DNA from: Paenibacillus sp. sptzw28
GTDB taxonomy: Bacteria > Bacillota > Bacilli > Paenibacillales > Paenibacillaceae
Direction: 5' to 3'
NCBI RefSeq assembly: GCF_019550795.1
Contig: NZ_CP080545.1
Coordinates: 327,001-391,000 of the forward strand
DNA length: 64,000 nucleotides
Program-made: the position numbers and the translations under genes
Notes under the pieces: generated by a model
Seen by the model: only the letters and a program-made list of their open reading frames with translations
Told to the model about the DNA's origin: nothing
Database searches by the model: none
In this document: one piece after another, positions 50,223 through 59,485 of the stretch
Position numbering within the stretch: the stretch's first letter is position 1
Layout of the letters: the number at the start of each line of letters is the position of its first letter

Positions 50223-51197
50223 ATGAGTAAATTCAAAGTGGTATTAACGGAGAAGACCTGGCCTGTCCCTTATCGTAAGCTTCAGGAGCACTGTGAGGTC
50301 CGATTATGGGAGGGACCGGGACCGATCCCAAGAGAAACATTGGTTGATTGGCTACAGGATGCGGATGGGTTGTTCAGTGTCGGTCACGCGGTAAAGGTGG
50401 ATGACGAGCTGCTGTCAGTCGCTCCGAAGCTGCGGGTAGTCGCTCAGGCGGGAGTCGGATATGACAATATCGATGTGGAAGCCTGCACAAGAAGAGGCAT
50501 TCCGTTCGGCAACACCCCGGGCGTATTGGTGGAAGCAACGGCGGATCTCGCCTTCGGTATCTTATTAACGGCAATGCGGCGTATCCATGAAGGCTGGAAT
50601 CTCGTGAAAGCAGGGCAATGGCGGGAAGTGCTTGGTTCTGATTTGTATGGTAAAACGCTCGGGATCGTCGGACTGGGCGATATAGGCAGTGCGGTTGCCA
50701 GAAGGGCGCAGGCGAGCGGCATGAATGTTATCTACCACAACCGCAAGCCCAGGGAGGATGACGAGCGGACCGGAGCAAGATATGTTTCCTTCGATGAACT
50801 GCTGACCGAAGCGGATTGCATAGTTGTCCTTGTCCCTTTCTCGGCCCATAGCCGCGGAATGTTCGGCAGAGAGCAGTTTGCAAAAATGAAGCAAGGCGCC
50901 TATTTTGTAAACGCTGCCAGAGGGCCGCTCGTGCAAACGGATGCGCTTTACGACGCTTTGAAAACAAACCAGATCGCCTATGCGGCATTAGACGTAACAG
51001 ATCCCGAGCCATTGCCGGGCGACCATCCGCTGCTGACGCTGCCTAACATATTGATTACTCCTCATATCGGGAGCTGTACCTCTGAGACACGCGAGCGCAT
51101 AGCCATGCTGACGGTAGACAATTTACTGGCCGGGCTGAATAAGAAAGCGCTTCCGGCATGTGTTAATCCCTCAGTCAATTATTCCGGAATGAGGTAG
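50223..51197 (+). CDS. D-isomer-specific 2-hydroxyacid dehydrogenase
   Basis: The 324 residues have the NAD motif 'GKTLGIVGLGDIGSAVARRA' and the catalytic triad Arg in 'VNAARGPLVQTDAL', Glu in 'DVTDPEPLPGDHPL' and His in 'ITPHIGSCT'. The enzyme belongs to the glyoxylate/hydroxypyruvate/2-ketogluconate reductase branch. It lies 21 bp after the TIM-barrel gene. In this locus it would oxidise or reduce a sugar-acid intermediate, consistent with the lactonase gene downstream. Confidence 0.9.
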   Translation: MSKFKVVLTEKTWPVPYRKLQEHCEVRLWEGPGPIPRETLVDWLQDADGLFSVGHAVKVDDELLSVAPKLRVVAQAGVGYDNIDVEACTRRGIPFGNTPGVLVEATADLAFGILLTAMRRIHEGWNLVKAGQWREVLGSDLYGKTLGIVGLGDIGSAVARRAQASGMNVIYHNRKPREDDERTGARYVSFDELLTEADCIVVLVPFSAHSRGMFGREQFAKMKQGAYFVNAARGPLVQTDALYDALKTNQIAYAALDVTDPEPLPGDHPLLTLPNILITPHIGSCTSETRERIAMLTVDNLLAGLNKKALPACVNPSVNYSGMR

Positions 51198-51233
51198 AAC
51201 CATGCGGTAAATCATTCAATATCGAGGGGATGG

Positions 51234-52586
51234 ATGGACATGAGTCTTCATGTATCCGAGGTTGCAGCAAATAAGAAAATCCCTGCCAAGCGCTGGTTGC
51301 GAATCATACCTCCGATCATTCTCATTTACATATTCTCATACATGGACAAAGTCAACATCGGCTTCGCCATCGCGGGCGGAATGGACAAGGCGCTTGGCAT
51401 GACGGCGACTGTTTCGGGGATTGCGGGCGGGGTTCTCTTCTTCGGCTATATTATGCTTCAAGTTCCCGGCGGATTAATCGCCCACCGGCGAAGCGCCAAG
51501 AAATTCATCGGATGGTCCGTTGTCGCTTTCAGCTTACTGGCGGCAGCTACGGGGCTCGTACAGGAAGTATGGCAGTTACTCGTTATCCGTTTCCTTATAG
51601 GAGTCGCCGAAGGCGGAGTGTTACCGGCAGTATTGGTTATTATTAATAATTGGTTTCCTAACGAAGAACGCGGCAGGGCAACCTCCTTCTTCATTATGAA
51701 TAATGCGATCGGACCGATCATAACCGGGCCTTTATCCGGTTTAATCCTTATTTACTCCGATTGGCGTTCCATCTTCTTCGTGGAGGGCCTGCTGTCCTTG
51801 GTAATCGCGCTTGCTTGCGTCAAATTGATAAGCGATCGTCCTGAAGAAGCCAAGTGGATATCCAAAGAGGAACGCGATTATATTACCGGCAAATTGCGCG
51901 AGGAGCAGCAATCCATCGCAGATTCGGCACCTGGGGGTGCAGCCCGTTTTGCCGATATTTTTAAAAGTATGGATATGTGGAAGCTTATTCTCATCTATTT
52001 CTTCTACCAGACCGGTATATACGGATTTGCACTCTGGCTGCCGTCCCTGATTAAACAGCTGACGCACTCGGGAATGGGCAGTGTCGGAATCTTGTCGATC
52101 TTTCCTTACATCGGTACAGCTGTCGGCCTTCTTATCTTCGGGGCACTTGCGGATAAAAGCATGAACAGGAAGCTGTACACGATCCTGCCGATGATCGGGT
52201 TTGCCCTTTGTCTGTTTCTATCGGTTCAATTTAAAGCGAATATATGGGTTTCCTTCGGATTTCTTATAGGCTGCGGTGTATTCATTCAATCGGCTTCGAG
52301 TGTGTTCTGGACCATTCCTTCACAGCTCTTCTCATCGGAGGTTGCCGCCGGGTCCCGGGGCGTCATCAACGCTATAGGAAATCTGGGCGGTTTCTTGGGT
52401 CCTTATATTGTAGGATTCCTCACAACTCAATACAATTCGGGAATCGGTATTTACAGTCTGGTTGTATCCCTTATGATAGGGGCTGCTTTATCCTTCACGC
52501 TGCCTGGCAAGGTCAGCGGCTCGAAACCACGCAAACAAATCCAGACAGGTCTGGAAAATACGCAATATGTGGAGGGAAAACTATGA
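51234..52586 (+). CDS. MFS transporter, anion:cation symporter (ACS) family
   Basis: The 450 residues form 12 membrane segments. 'SYMDKVNIGFAIAGGMDKAL' and 'RFLIGVAEGGVLPAVLVIIN' are ACS-family marks shared with hexuronate, galactonate and tartrate carriers. Either ATG 51234 or 51240 may start it, with GAGGGG upstream. Its stop overlaps the next gene by 4 bp. It probably imports a sugar acid, alongside the ABC sugar importer encoded further down. Confidence 0.9.
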   Translation: MDMSLHVSEVAANKKIPAKRWLRIIPPIILIYIFSYMDKVNIGFAIAGGMDKALGMTATVSGIAGGVLFFGYIMLQVPGGLIAHRRSAKKFIGWSVVAFSLLAAATGLVQEVWQLLVIRFLIGVAEGGVLPAVLVIINNWFPNEERGRATSFFIMNNAIGPIITGPLSGLILIYSDWRSIFFVEGLLSLVIALACVKLISDRPEEAKWISKEERDYITGKLREEQQSIADSAPGGAARFADIFKSMDMWKLILIYFFYQTGIYGFALWLPSLIKQLTHSGMGSVGILSIFPYIGTAVGLLIFGALADKSMNRKLYTILPMIGFALCLFLSVQFKANIWVSFGFLIGCGVFIQSASSVFWTIPSQLFSSEVAAGSRGVINAIGNLGGFLGPYIVGFLTTQYNSGIGIYSLVVSLMIGAALSFTLPGKVSGSKPRKQIQTGLENTQYVEGKL

Positions 52587-53350
52587 CATCGCCGGTATTT
52601 GTGGCCGCATCGGTGTACGGCTCCGAACTGGTGAAGAAATACGGGCAGCCTTATTTTGCGGCATTAGCGGCCCGCACAGGAGCAAGCGGTTTTGAAATAA
52701 GGCGCGAGCTGTTCCCTGCAGGAGTGCTGCCATTTGATGAACTGCGGAATGCGCTGAAGGAGAATGGTTTGAGAGCGGCTATCTCGGCATCCGTAGAGAT
52801 ATGGTCGCCCGAAGGGGAGCTGAACCGCAAGGAATTATCTCAGACGCTGCTCGAAGGAGCGCGCCTGGGTGTCAGCTTTGTGAAGACGACCCTTGGAACG
52901 TACATTCCGGGAAAGTCCGATCTGAAAGCGCTTAAAAGCTGCTTGCATGAAGCTCTCGCAGATCTTCCGATTCACCTTGCTGTGGAGAACGACCAAACCA
53001 ATCATGGAGGAAATGCACAAATATTGCGAGGGTTTCTCGATGATTGCGCAAAAGCGGAAATTCCGATCCGGATGACATTTGATGTCGGCAATTGGATTTG
53101 GGCGGGTGAGGATATTGTCAAGGCTGCGGATACGCTGGCGGAATATGTGGTTTATGTGCATTTCAAGTGGGCGGCAGAGCGGAACGGCCGATTACTGGCA
53201 GCACCGCTTGCGGATGAGGCCGATGCAGAGTGGCGGCAGGTTTTGTCGCATTTTCCGAAGGAGCTTCCCCGTGTCATTGAGTTTCCGATTACAGCAGATG
53301 ACCTGGAAGGCAGTACAAGGCATTACGTGCAGCTGTTATCACAAGCATAG
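52583..53350 (+). CDS. Second sugar phosphate isomerase/epimerase-type TIM-barrel protein
   Basis: ATG at 52583 (GGAGGG upstream, ATGA overlap with the MFS gene) gives 255 residues. The frame extends upstream inside the MFS gene but that part is not coding. The barrel features 'HLAVENDQTNHGGNAQIL', 'MTFDVGNWIWAGED' and 'YVVYVHFKW', where Glu, Asp and His serve as metal ligands in this family. It is more divergent than the first barrel protein. The reaction is unknown. Confidence 0.82.
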   Translation: MTSPVFVAASVYGSELVKKYGQPYFAALAARTGASGFEIRRELFPAGVLPFDELRNALKENGLRAAISASVEIWSPEGELNRKELSQTLLEGARLGVSFVKTTLGTYIPGKSDLKALKSCLHEALADLPIHLAVENDQTNHGGNAQILRGFLDDCAKAEIPIRMTFDVGNWIWAGEDIVKAADTLAEYVVYVHFKWAAERNGRLLAAPLADEADAEWRQVLSHFPKELPRVIEFPITADDLEGSTRHYVQLLSQA

Positions 53351-53365
53351 TTTGGAGGCGTACAC

Positions 53366-54253
53366 ATGCAGGCCGAAGTTATGTCAAACGTATTTTACGA
53401 TTTATTTGCCCGAACCGCTGAACTCGAACGGGCGGTAACGGGATTTGTCTTCACAGAGGGTCCAGCCTGGGATAAGGTAGATGAATCTCTCGTATTCAGC
53501 GACATCAAGGGAAACACTATTTACCGGTTCAAGGAATCAGGTAGGTTATCGGTTGTTCGCCGGCCGAGCGGAATGTCGAATGGACTGACATTCGATCATG
53601 AGCAAAGACTCGTCACCTGCGAGCATGCCGGCCGGCGGCTGTCTCTGTATTCCCTGAACGAGCGGACCGGACCGATCGTTACGCTTGCAGACCGCTACGA
53701 CGGTAAAAGGCTGAACAGCCCTAACGATGTCATTGTCGGCTCGGACAAATCGATTTATTTCACAGACCCCAATTACGGGCTTGTGATGGAGCTGCGCGCG
53801 CCGGAGGAGCAGGAGCTTCCGTTCCAGGGAGTCTACAGACTTGCCCCAGGCGGAAATCTGACGCTGCTGGTCGATGATTTTGCCGGACCAAATGGACTTA
53901 CGCTGTCCCCTGATGAACGAAAATTATTTATCAATGACACGGAACGCCAGCATATCCGTGTATTCGATTTCGACGGGGAGGGCCGGTTAATTAACGGCCG
54001 CGTGTTTGCCGAATTGGACGAAAGCAAGGGAGCGGGAGTCGCTGACGGACTGAAGGTGGATGCAGCGGGGAATGTCTACTGCATCGGGCCCGCGGGACTA
54101 TGGATATTCGACCCTGAGGGGAATGAAGTCGGACTTCTGAGGGTTCCCGAGATCGCCTCGAATCTGACATGGGGCGGCTCCGACGGCCGGGTTCTGTATA
54201 TTACGGCGACAACCTCCGTTTATCGTATACCGGTCGGGATTAAGAGGGCGTAA
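53366..54253 (+). CDS. SMP-30/gluconolactonase-family lactonase
   Basis: This 295-residue six-bladed propeller shows the family's 'FVFTEGPAWDKVDESLVFSD' (metal Glu), 'LNSPNDVIVGSDKSIYFTDP' (Asn and Asp ligands) and 'GPNGLTLSPDERKLFINDT', plus 'GVADGLKVDAAGNVYC'. These enzymes hydrolyse sugar lactones to sugar acids with a divalent metal. TTTGGAGG precedes the ATG, 15 bp after the previous stop. It supports an oxidative sugar or sugar-acid route in this operon. Confidence 0.9.
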   Translation: MQAEVMSNVFYDLFARTAELERAVTGFVFTEGPAWDKVDESLVFSDIKGNTIYRFKESGRLSVVRRPSGMSNGLTFDHEQRLVTCEHAGRRLSLYSLNERTGPIVTLADRYDGKRLNSPNDVIVGSDKSIYFTDPNYGLVMELRAPEEQELPFQGVYRLAPGGNLTLLVDDFAGPNGLTLSPDERKLFINDTERQHIRVFDFDGEGRLINGRVFAELDESKGAGVADGLKVDAAGNVYCIGPAGLWIFDPEGNEVGLLRVPEIASNLTWGGSDGRVLYITATTSVYRIPVGIKRA

Positions 54254-54338
54254 GCAATTACCGCAATATTAACGGTTGACAGAACGCTGGCGGCAATAAT
54301 TGAATTCCATCAGATGCGATGCGAAAAGGGGAGTTTCC

Positions 54339-55541
54339 ATGAAGAAGAAGGTTTTGGCCAAGGTCGTTTCAATCAGCGCGATTTGCGCGCTTATTCTGGT
54401 CATGGCGGCAGGCTGCAGCACAGCTGCAACCGGTACTGCCGCCGTATCGCCGAAAGCACCGGCTGCGGAAGCGGCAACCTCAGAGTTCCAGCCGGTTAAA
54501 CCGCCCGCCGAATTAGCCATGACGTACGTCGAAAGTCCATTGCCTGTCACCACCTCCGCCTATGCCAAGTGGAAAGCGAAGAAAGGACCTTATGTGATCG
54601 GGTTCGCAAACGGGACGATGGGTCCGACCTGGCGGGCACAGAGCCTGCAGGATATGCAGGATTTGTTCAACGAGTATAAGCAGAAGGGGATCGTAAGCAA
54701 GCTTATCGTCGTTAACGCGGATAACAATGTCACCACCCAGATCGCCCAGATCAACGATATGATCGCCCAGAAGGTCGACCTCATATTGATCAATCCGATA
54801 TCGGAAACGGCTACTAACCCTGTCATTGAAAAGGCCTTTAAGGCCGGTATTCCGGTTGTATCCTTCAACAACTTCGTAAGCAGTCCTTATGCCCAGAACG
54901 TCGGGATCAATCAGATCCTGTTCGCGAACATGATGGCGCAGGGCTTGGTCGATATGCTGCACGGAAAAGGCAATATCGTCATGATGAACGGGATTCCCGG
55001 ACAGCCGAGCAGTACGATTCGCGAGAAGGCCGCCAATAAGATTTTCGCCCAATACCCGGATATTAAGGTTATCGCATCGACGTCCGGGAACTTCTCGGAT
55101 TCGCAGGCCAAGGCCGCAATGCTTAACGTTATTGCCACGCATCCGCAGAAGATCGACGCGGTCTGGCAGTCCGGTGTTATGGCACAGGGAATTCTTGAAG
55201 CGTTAGAGCAGTCGGGCCGGCCAATCGTTCCCATATCGGCTGACGGTCAGTATAACTTCGTTCAGTACTGGCATGAGCATCCGGAATATAAAACCGTCGG
55301 AGCCATGGATCCGCCGACGGAATCGACACTCGGCCTTCGCGTCGGACTTCGCATTCTGCAAGGCCAGCATCCTCTGATGAACCTGATTATCAACGACCCG
55401 CCGGCACTAAACGCGCCTGAGATGAAAAAATATTTTAAACCGAATCAGCCCCCGACCTCATGGGTCGATCCGTCGCCGACCGATTATATGACGGAAGAGA
55501 AATTAAACAGCTATTTCGAGAACGGCAAACCGATCGAATAA
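54339..55541 (+). CDS. Ribose-type sugar ABC substrate-binding lipoprotein
   Basis: ATG at 54339 (AAGGGGAG upstream) gives 400 residues; the frame is open further upstream without a signal sequence. The lipobox is 'MAAGC' (C26) and is followed by an Ala/Pro-rich linker. The Peripla_BP_4 domain includes 'YVIGFANGTMGPTWRAQSLQ', 'IVVNADNNVTTQIAQINDMI' and 'VDLILINPISETATNPVIEK'. It belongs with the ATPase and two permeases that follow, an RbsB/XylF-type importer. The ligand is probably a pentose, polyol or sugar acid. Confidence 0.92.
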   Translation: MKKKVLAKVVSISAICALILVMAAGCSTAATGTAAVSPKAPAAEAATSEFQPVKPPAELAMTYVESPLPVTTSAYAKWKAKKGPYVIGFANGTMGPTWRAQSLQDMQDLFNEYKQKGIVSKLIVVNADNNVTTQIAQINDMIAQKVDLILINPISETATNPVIEKAFKAGIPVVSFNNFVSSPYAQNVGINQILFANMMAQGLVDMLHGKGNIVMMNGIPGQPSSTIREKAANKIFAQYPDIKVIASTSGNFSDSQAKAAMLNVIATHPQKIDAVWQSGVMAQGILEALEQSGRPIVPISADGQYNFVQYWHEHPEYKTVGAMDPPTESTLGLRVGLRILQGQHPLMNLIINDPPALNAPEMKKYFKPNQPPTSWVDPSPTDYMTEEKLNSYFENGKPIE

Positions 55542-55616
55542 TGGACAAATATTGCGGAAGAGCGCCCCTTGCAGCACTGCGGGGGGCGCCGCCGCCCGGG
55601 TTGGAGGAGTCAATCC

Positions 55617-57106
55617 ATGATGATTCAAGCGAGTCATTTGAAAAAATCGTTTGGCGAGACGCGAGCGCTGACGGACTGCTCATTTGCATGCGAAAAAGGC
55701 GAAATTCATGCCATCATTGGCGAGAACGGCTGTGGAAAATCCACACTGGTGAAAATACTAAGCGGTATTCTGATGCCGGATCAAGGCGAATTGCGGGTTA
55801 ATGGGAACAAGGTCCGCTTCGGCGGCCCTGCCGCAGCACGAAAATGCGGTGTTGTGAGCATTCCGCAGGAGATCCTTGTTGTTCCTGCGCTTTCTGTGCT
55901 GGATAACGCAGTGCTTGGAATGGGCCGGTTCTTCTCGGGTCCGCCCCGTCCGGAGCTTATAGATCGTGTTCGCCGCTTATTAAACCGGCTTTCTTCAGAT
56001 CCGATCAACCTCGACCTGCCGGTCGAGGAGCTCCCGTTGTCCAAGCAGCAGATTATCGTTATCGCCAGAGGGCTGCTGCTCGACCCGGAGGTCGTCATTC
56101 TTGATGAATCGACCTCGGCGCTTGATGTTGCCGACCGTGACCTCTTATTCGATCTGCTGCGTGAGCGCGCCAAGGCCGGTAAATCCGCCATCTATATTTC
56201 TCACAGATTTGATGAGATTCTGAGCCTTGCCGACAGGCTGACGGTCATCCGAAGCGGTCGGACCATAGATTCACTGGATGCCGGGAATGTGCGGATATCG
56301 CACATTCTGGGGCTTATGTCCGGGGGGACGCATACCGAGTTGACCGCTGCCGACAAGCCAAAGATCGAGGTTTCCGGCGAAGGGACGGTTGTTCTTGAAA
56401 CGAGCGGCCTGGTCATCAAGCCTGATCATCGCCCGATCGATTTTCAACTGCGCAGGGGCGAAATAGTCGGACTGGCAGGCCTTGAAGGGCATGGACAGGA
56501 AACGTTTCTTGAAATATTGGCAGGAGTGAGCCATGCCGTTTCGGGCTCCGTACAAGCGTCTGCACTTGACGAAACACCGGAGCAAATCCGCTCATTGGAA
56601 AGCGCATTCCGGGCGGGAATCGCCTATGTCCCAAGGGACCGCAAAACACAAGGGCTGTTTCTAAAGCTGAATATTCCGATAACTTTGCGATGCCAACTTA
56701 TTCGGCGGTCATTTCGAACAAGTCGGTCGACCGGGCTCTGGATAATTTTCAGCAGGATTTATCGATTGTGTTCGATAACAAGTCGCGGCTGGTCGGCTCG
56801 CTAAGCGGCGGAAACCAGCAGAAGGTTATCCTGGCCAGATGGCTGTTCGCCAGACCTTATATTCTGCTGCTTAACGATCCGACTCGCGGAGTGGATATAC
56901 CGACCAAAAAGGACTTGTACCGGTTGTTTGAGGAGCTGGCCGAAGCGGGGGTAAGCATTGTTCTGTTATCCACTGACTTGGAGGAGTTGATTAAATTGAG
57001 TAACCGCGTGTTAGTGTTTCGTGAAGGTGAAATATTTGAGACCTTGACCGGGAATCATCTGCGCCGGGAAAGTCTCATTGCGGGAATGTTTGGTGAAGTT
57101 GTATGA
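55617..57106 (+). pseudogene. Ribose-type sugar ABC ATPase (two NBDs) with a frameshift
   Basis: GGAGGAG precedes the ATG. Frame 1 covers the first ABC domain (Walker A 'GENGCGKSTLVKIL', 'LPLSKQQIIVIARGLLL', 'VVILDESTSALD') and most of the second ('GLAGLEGHGQETFLEILAG', 'AYVPRDRKTQGLF'). At 56676-56679 (CCG|A) the frame is lost. One extra base there would read Pro-Asp-Asn-Phe-Ala-Met and join frame 2, which ends with 'LSGGNQQKVILARWLF' and 'LLLNDPTRGVD'. Restored length is ~496 residues, normal for RbsA. The cause is a real one-base deletion or a sequence error. No slippery heptamer is present. The second NBD also has ND in place of DE in Walker B. Confidence 0.88.
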
Positions 57107-58083
57107 CGGAGGCCGGAATTGCCATCGACCTTACGCCTTCGGCGCCTAAGCGCCGTGTTCGCCTGCCGTATATGGCGGTTGCTCTCGCCCTGTTGGTTGT
57201 ATTGCTGATCGCCAACACGGTATTGGAGCCCCGGATCTGGAGCATTGATGTATTAACGGGCCTTATAGCGGCCGCAGCGCCGCTCATATTCGCGGCAGTA
57301 GCCCAAACTGTGCTCATTCTGCTTGGTAACGGAGCGCTTGATATTTCCATAGGTCCCTTGATCAGCCTCATCAATGTTTCTATTGTACTGTTGGCTGGGA
57401 ACGGGGTCACCTCGCCATTGGCCTTAATCGGCTGCGCGCTGCTCATCGGCATCGTTTCCGGTCTCATTAACGGCAGCCTGGTCAGTTTTCTGCGTCTTCA
57501 ATCGATCGTGGTTACGTTCGGGACGTTCTCGATCTATTCGGGTCTGGCAACGTTCCTGCTGCCGCAGCCGGGCGGTTCCGTACCCGATTGGCTTATCGGC
57601 TGGACCGGGAATATCGGACCTATCCCGATGTGCGTACTGTTTATCGCAGGGGGTCTGGCATTCTGGTGGCTGCTCAGCCGTACCCGTTTCATGAAAAATA
57701 TTTATGCTATTGGGGGCGATGAACGCGCCAGCTATGTCAGTGCGGTTCCTATTGCCTGGGTGAAGCTCGGGGCGTTTGTCCTGACAGGGATATTCACCGC
57801 CTTTGCAGCTCTCTTGCTGACAAGCACAGTGGCATCCGGAGACGGCAACATCGGTAACTCGTTCACCCTGACCTCACTGGCCGCGGTAGCGCTCGGCGGC
57901 ACCAGCCTGCTCGGCGGCCGGGGCGGAGTGTGGGGAACGCTTATAGGCGCTGTCGCTATTTTCCTCGTCGATAACCTGATTACGGTATCGCATATCGGAG
58001 TCTTCTGGCAGCAAATCGCCTACGGCATCATACTTGTAGGCGCTATCATCATTAATGCGGTTCTCGGCCGCTCAAGGAGGTGA
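57103..58083 (+). CDS. Ribose-type sugar ABC transporter permease 1
   Basis: This 326-residue protein has about eight to ten membrane helices and the BPD_transp_2 signatures 'GNGALDISIGPLISLINVSI' and 'AVALGGTSLLGGRGGVWGTL'. It overlaps the ATPase gene by 4 bp and is followed by a second permease nine bases later, so the importer is probably a heterodimer in the membrane. Confidence 0.93.
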   Translation: MTEAGIAIDLTPSAPKRRVRLPYMAVALALLVVLLIANTVLEPRIWSIDVLTGLIAAAAPLIFAAVAQTVLILLGNGALDISIGPLISLINVSIVLLAGNGVTSPLALIGCALLIGIVSGLINGSLVSFLRLQSIVVTFGTFSIYSGLATFLLPQPGGSVPDWLIGWTGNIGPIPMCVLFIAGGLAFWWLLSRTRFMKNIYAIGGDERASYVSAVPIAWVKLGAFVLTGIFTAFAALLLTSTVASGDGNIGNSFTLTSLAAVALGGTSLLGGRGGVWGTLIGAVAIFLVDNLITVSHIGVFWQQIAYGIILVGAIIINAVLGRSRR

Positions 58084-58092
58084 GCCACCAGT

Positions 58093-59082
58093 ATGGACAA
58101 TTTATCTCAGCGGTCCGGGCTTCGCCTGGCGAGCATTAAGCAGTCCGGCAGCGTCATAGCGGCGTATTCCATTGTCGTGATCATGTTTTTCATAGGTATG
58201 GCCATTATGGATGGGTTCGCCAGCTCGAACACGATCTTATCTTTATTGGTGCTCGCATCGTTCGTCGGCATCGCCGCGATCGGTCAAAATCTCGTTATCC
58301 TCCTCGGAGGCATCGACATGTCTCTGCCTTATATGATAACGCTGGGCAATCTTATGGTTCCTTTCTTGAACAGCCACCACGTCCCGACAGTGTTCTCAAT
58401 ACTGATTGTACTGGCAATCGCAGTAGTAGTCGGCGCCATTAACGGTATGCTGTCTTCATGGCTGAAGCTGCACCCGCTCATTATTACCCTCGGCGTCGGA
58501 TATATCGTGAACGGAATACTGTATTTTGTAACCCAAGGCATACCTCTGGGAGAACCTCCGGTATTTCTGGAGCATCTGGCGGCCTTGAACGGGCATGTAT
58601 TCGGTATACCGGTACCGCCTGTGGTCTTCATATGGTTTGCGCTTGCGGCTCTTGTGGTCTGGATGCTGCGCGGTACCCGCCTGGGACGTCAGATCTATGC
58701 GGTCGGAGCCAATCCGAAAGCGGCCGAGCTGGTGCTCATTAAGCGTGTTAAGGTGTGGACCTATACGTATGTGGCTTCCGCGGTTCTGGCCGCTATGGCC
58801 GGTATGCTGCTCTCCGGCTTCTCCGGCGGCGGATCCTTCGGGATAGGCGACCCTTATCTGTTTGTAACCGTCGGCGCCGTCGCGATCGGCGGCACCAGCC
58901 TGCTCGGCGGAGCGGGCGGTTATATGGGCACTTTGGCAGGCGTGCTTATATTGACCGAGATTAACATGATTCTGACCGGTCTCAATATGGATGCCTCCCA
59001 GCAGAAAATTCTTTACGGAATCATCGTCCTCATAATGATTGCAATATACGGCAGGGAGCTTCATATCAAGAATCGGCTGTGA
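58093..59082 (+). CDS. Ribose-type sugar ABC transporter permease 2
   Basis: The 329 residues contain 'AAIGQNLVILLGGIDMSLPY', 'LHPLIITLGVGYIVNGILYF' and 'AVAIGGTSLLGGAGGYMGTL', the RbsC-family pattern. CAAGGAGGTGAG within the previous gene's end is the ribosome site. It is the last gene of the rightward sugar operon, closed by a terminator at 59154. Confidence 0.93.
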   Translation: MDNLSQRSGLRLASIKQSGSVIAAYSIVVIMFFIGMAIMDGFASSNTILSLLVLASFVGIAAIGQNLVILLGGIDMSLPYMITLGNLMVPFLNSHHVPTVFSILIVLAIAVVVGAINGMLSSWLKLHPLIITLGVGYIVNGILYFVTQGIPLGEPPVFLEHLAALNGHVFGIPVPPVVFIWFALAALVVWMLRGTRLGRQIYAVGANPKAAELVLIKRVKVWTYTYVASAVLAAMAGMLLSGFSGGGSFGIGDPYLFVTVGAVAIGGTSLLGGAGGYMGTLAGVLILTEINMILTGLNMDASQQKILYGIIVLIMIAIYGRELHIKNRL

Positions 59083-59153
59083 AGGTAGAAGGGCTTGCAA
59101 GCCGCCGCTGCTGAGCGGATCAGCCTTGATTTGCTTGAATAATGGATACGAAC

Positions 59154-59185
59154 CAGCTCTCCTATCGGGGGGCTGTTTGCTTTTT
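59154..59185 (+). terminator. Terminator of the rightward sugar operon
   Basis: CAGCTCTCC (59154-59162) pairs with GGGGGGCTG (59167-59175, with G-T pairs), followed by TTTGCTTTTT. Confidence 0.75.
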
Positions 59186-59315
59186 AACGAACAAGTATAA
59201 ATAATCCGACCTCTGGTCAATAGTTCCTATTATGGTTCAATAGACCTATTCACATTACTAGATTCGACACTATATCATAGAGTTAAAGTCATAGTTCAGT
59301 ACAACCAAGTGTAAG
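59186..59315 (+). promoter_or_regulatory. Leader promoter region upstream of the riboswitch
   Basis: A possible weak promoter is TTCACA (about 59251) with TATATC 16 bp further on. The assignment is tentative. Confidence 0.3.
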
Positions 59316-59390
59316 GGCAAATCATGAGAAATCATGAGACGCAAAGCCAAGGGCCTGATCCGCTATAGAAGCGGAAGGCAGCCGGTTGCC
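59316..59390 (+). ncRNA. c-di-GMP-I (GEMM-I) riboswitch aptamer
   Basis: P1 is GGCAA (59316-59320) with TTGCC (59386-59390). P2 is TCATGA-GAAA-TCATGA (59322-59337), a GNRA-capped hairpin as in the class. The conserved joining text ACGCAAAGCC follows at 59339-59348, then the P3 arm with CCGC/GCGG (59360-59363, 59371-59374), and the conserved AAGGCAGCCGG on the 3' side. The aptamer binds cyclic di-GMP. A terminator lies 28 bases downstream and a surface-protein gene 95 bases downstream. Confidence 0.93.
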
Positions 59391-59418
59391 ACAAGGAATC
59401 ATAGGCATTTTCACTATG

Positions 59419-59445
59419 AACCTTGTCAAAAGGTTTATTTTTTTT
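59419..59445 (+). terminator. Riboswitch expression-platform terminator
   Basis: AACCTT (59419-59424) and AAGGTT (59430-59435) form a hairpin followed by TATTTTTTTT. ACAAGG at 59391-59396, directly after P1, can instead pair with CCTTGT (59421-59426), and the TTG of the P1 3' strand can extend that pairing. This gives a candidate antiterminator that competes with P1. Confidence 0.85.
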
Positions 59446-59485
59446 GGCACTTGCAACGTTTTATACAAAGAAAGGTGGGTTCATT

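Noticed and set aside
52244..52582. 113-codon upstream extension of the second TIM-barrel gene
   Set aside because: It lies inside the MFS gene in another frame, and the ATG at 52583 has GGAGGG and an ATGA overlap, which fixes the start.
56676..56679. Programmed -1 frameshifting as explanation of the split ABC ATPase
   Set aside because: Re-reading one base would restore the protein, but there is no slippery heptamer or downstream structure, and RbsA-type genes are not known to use frameshifting.
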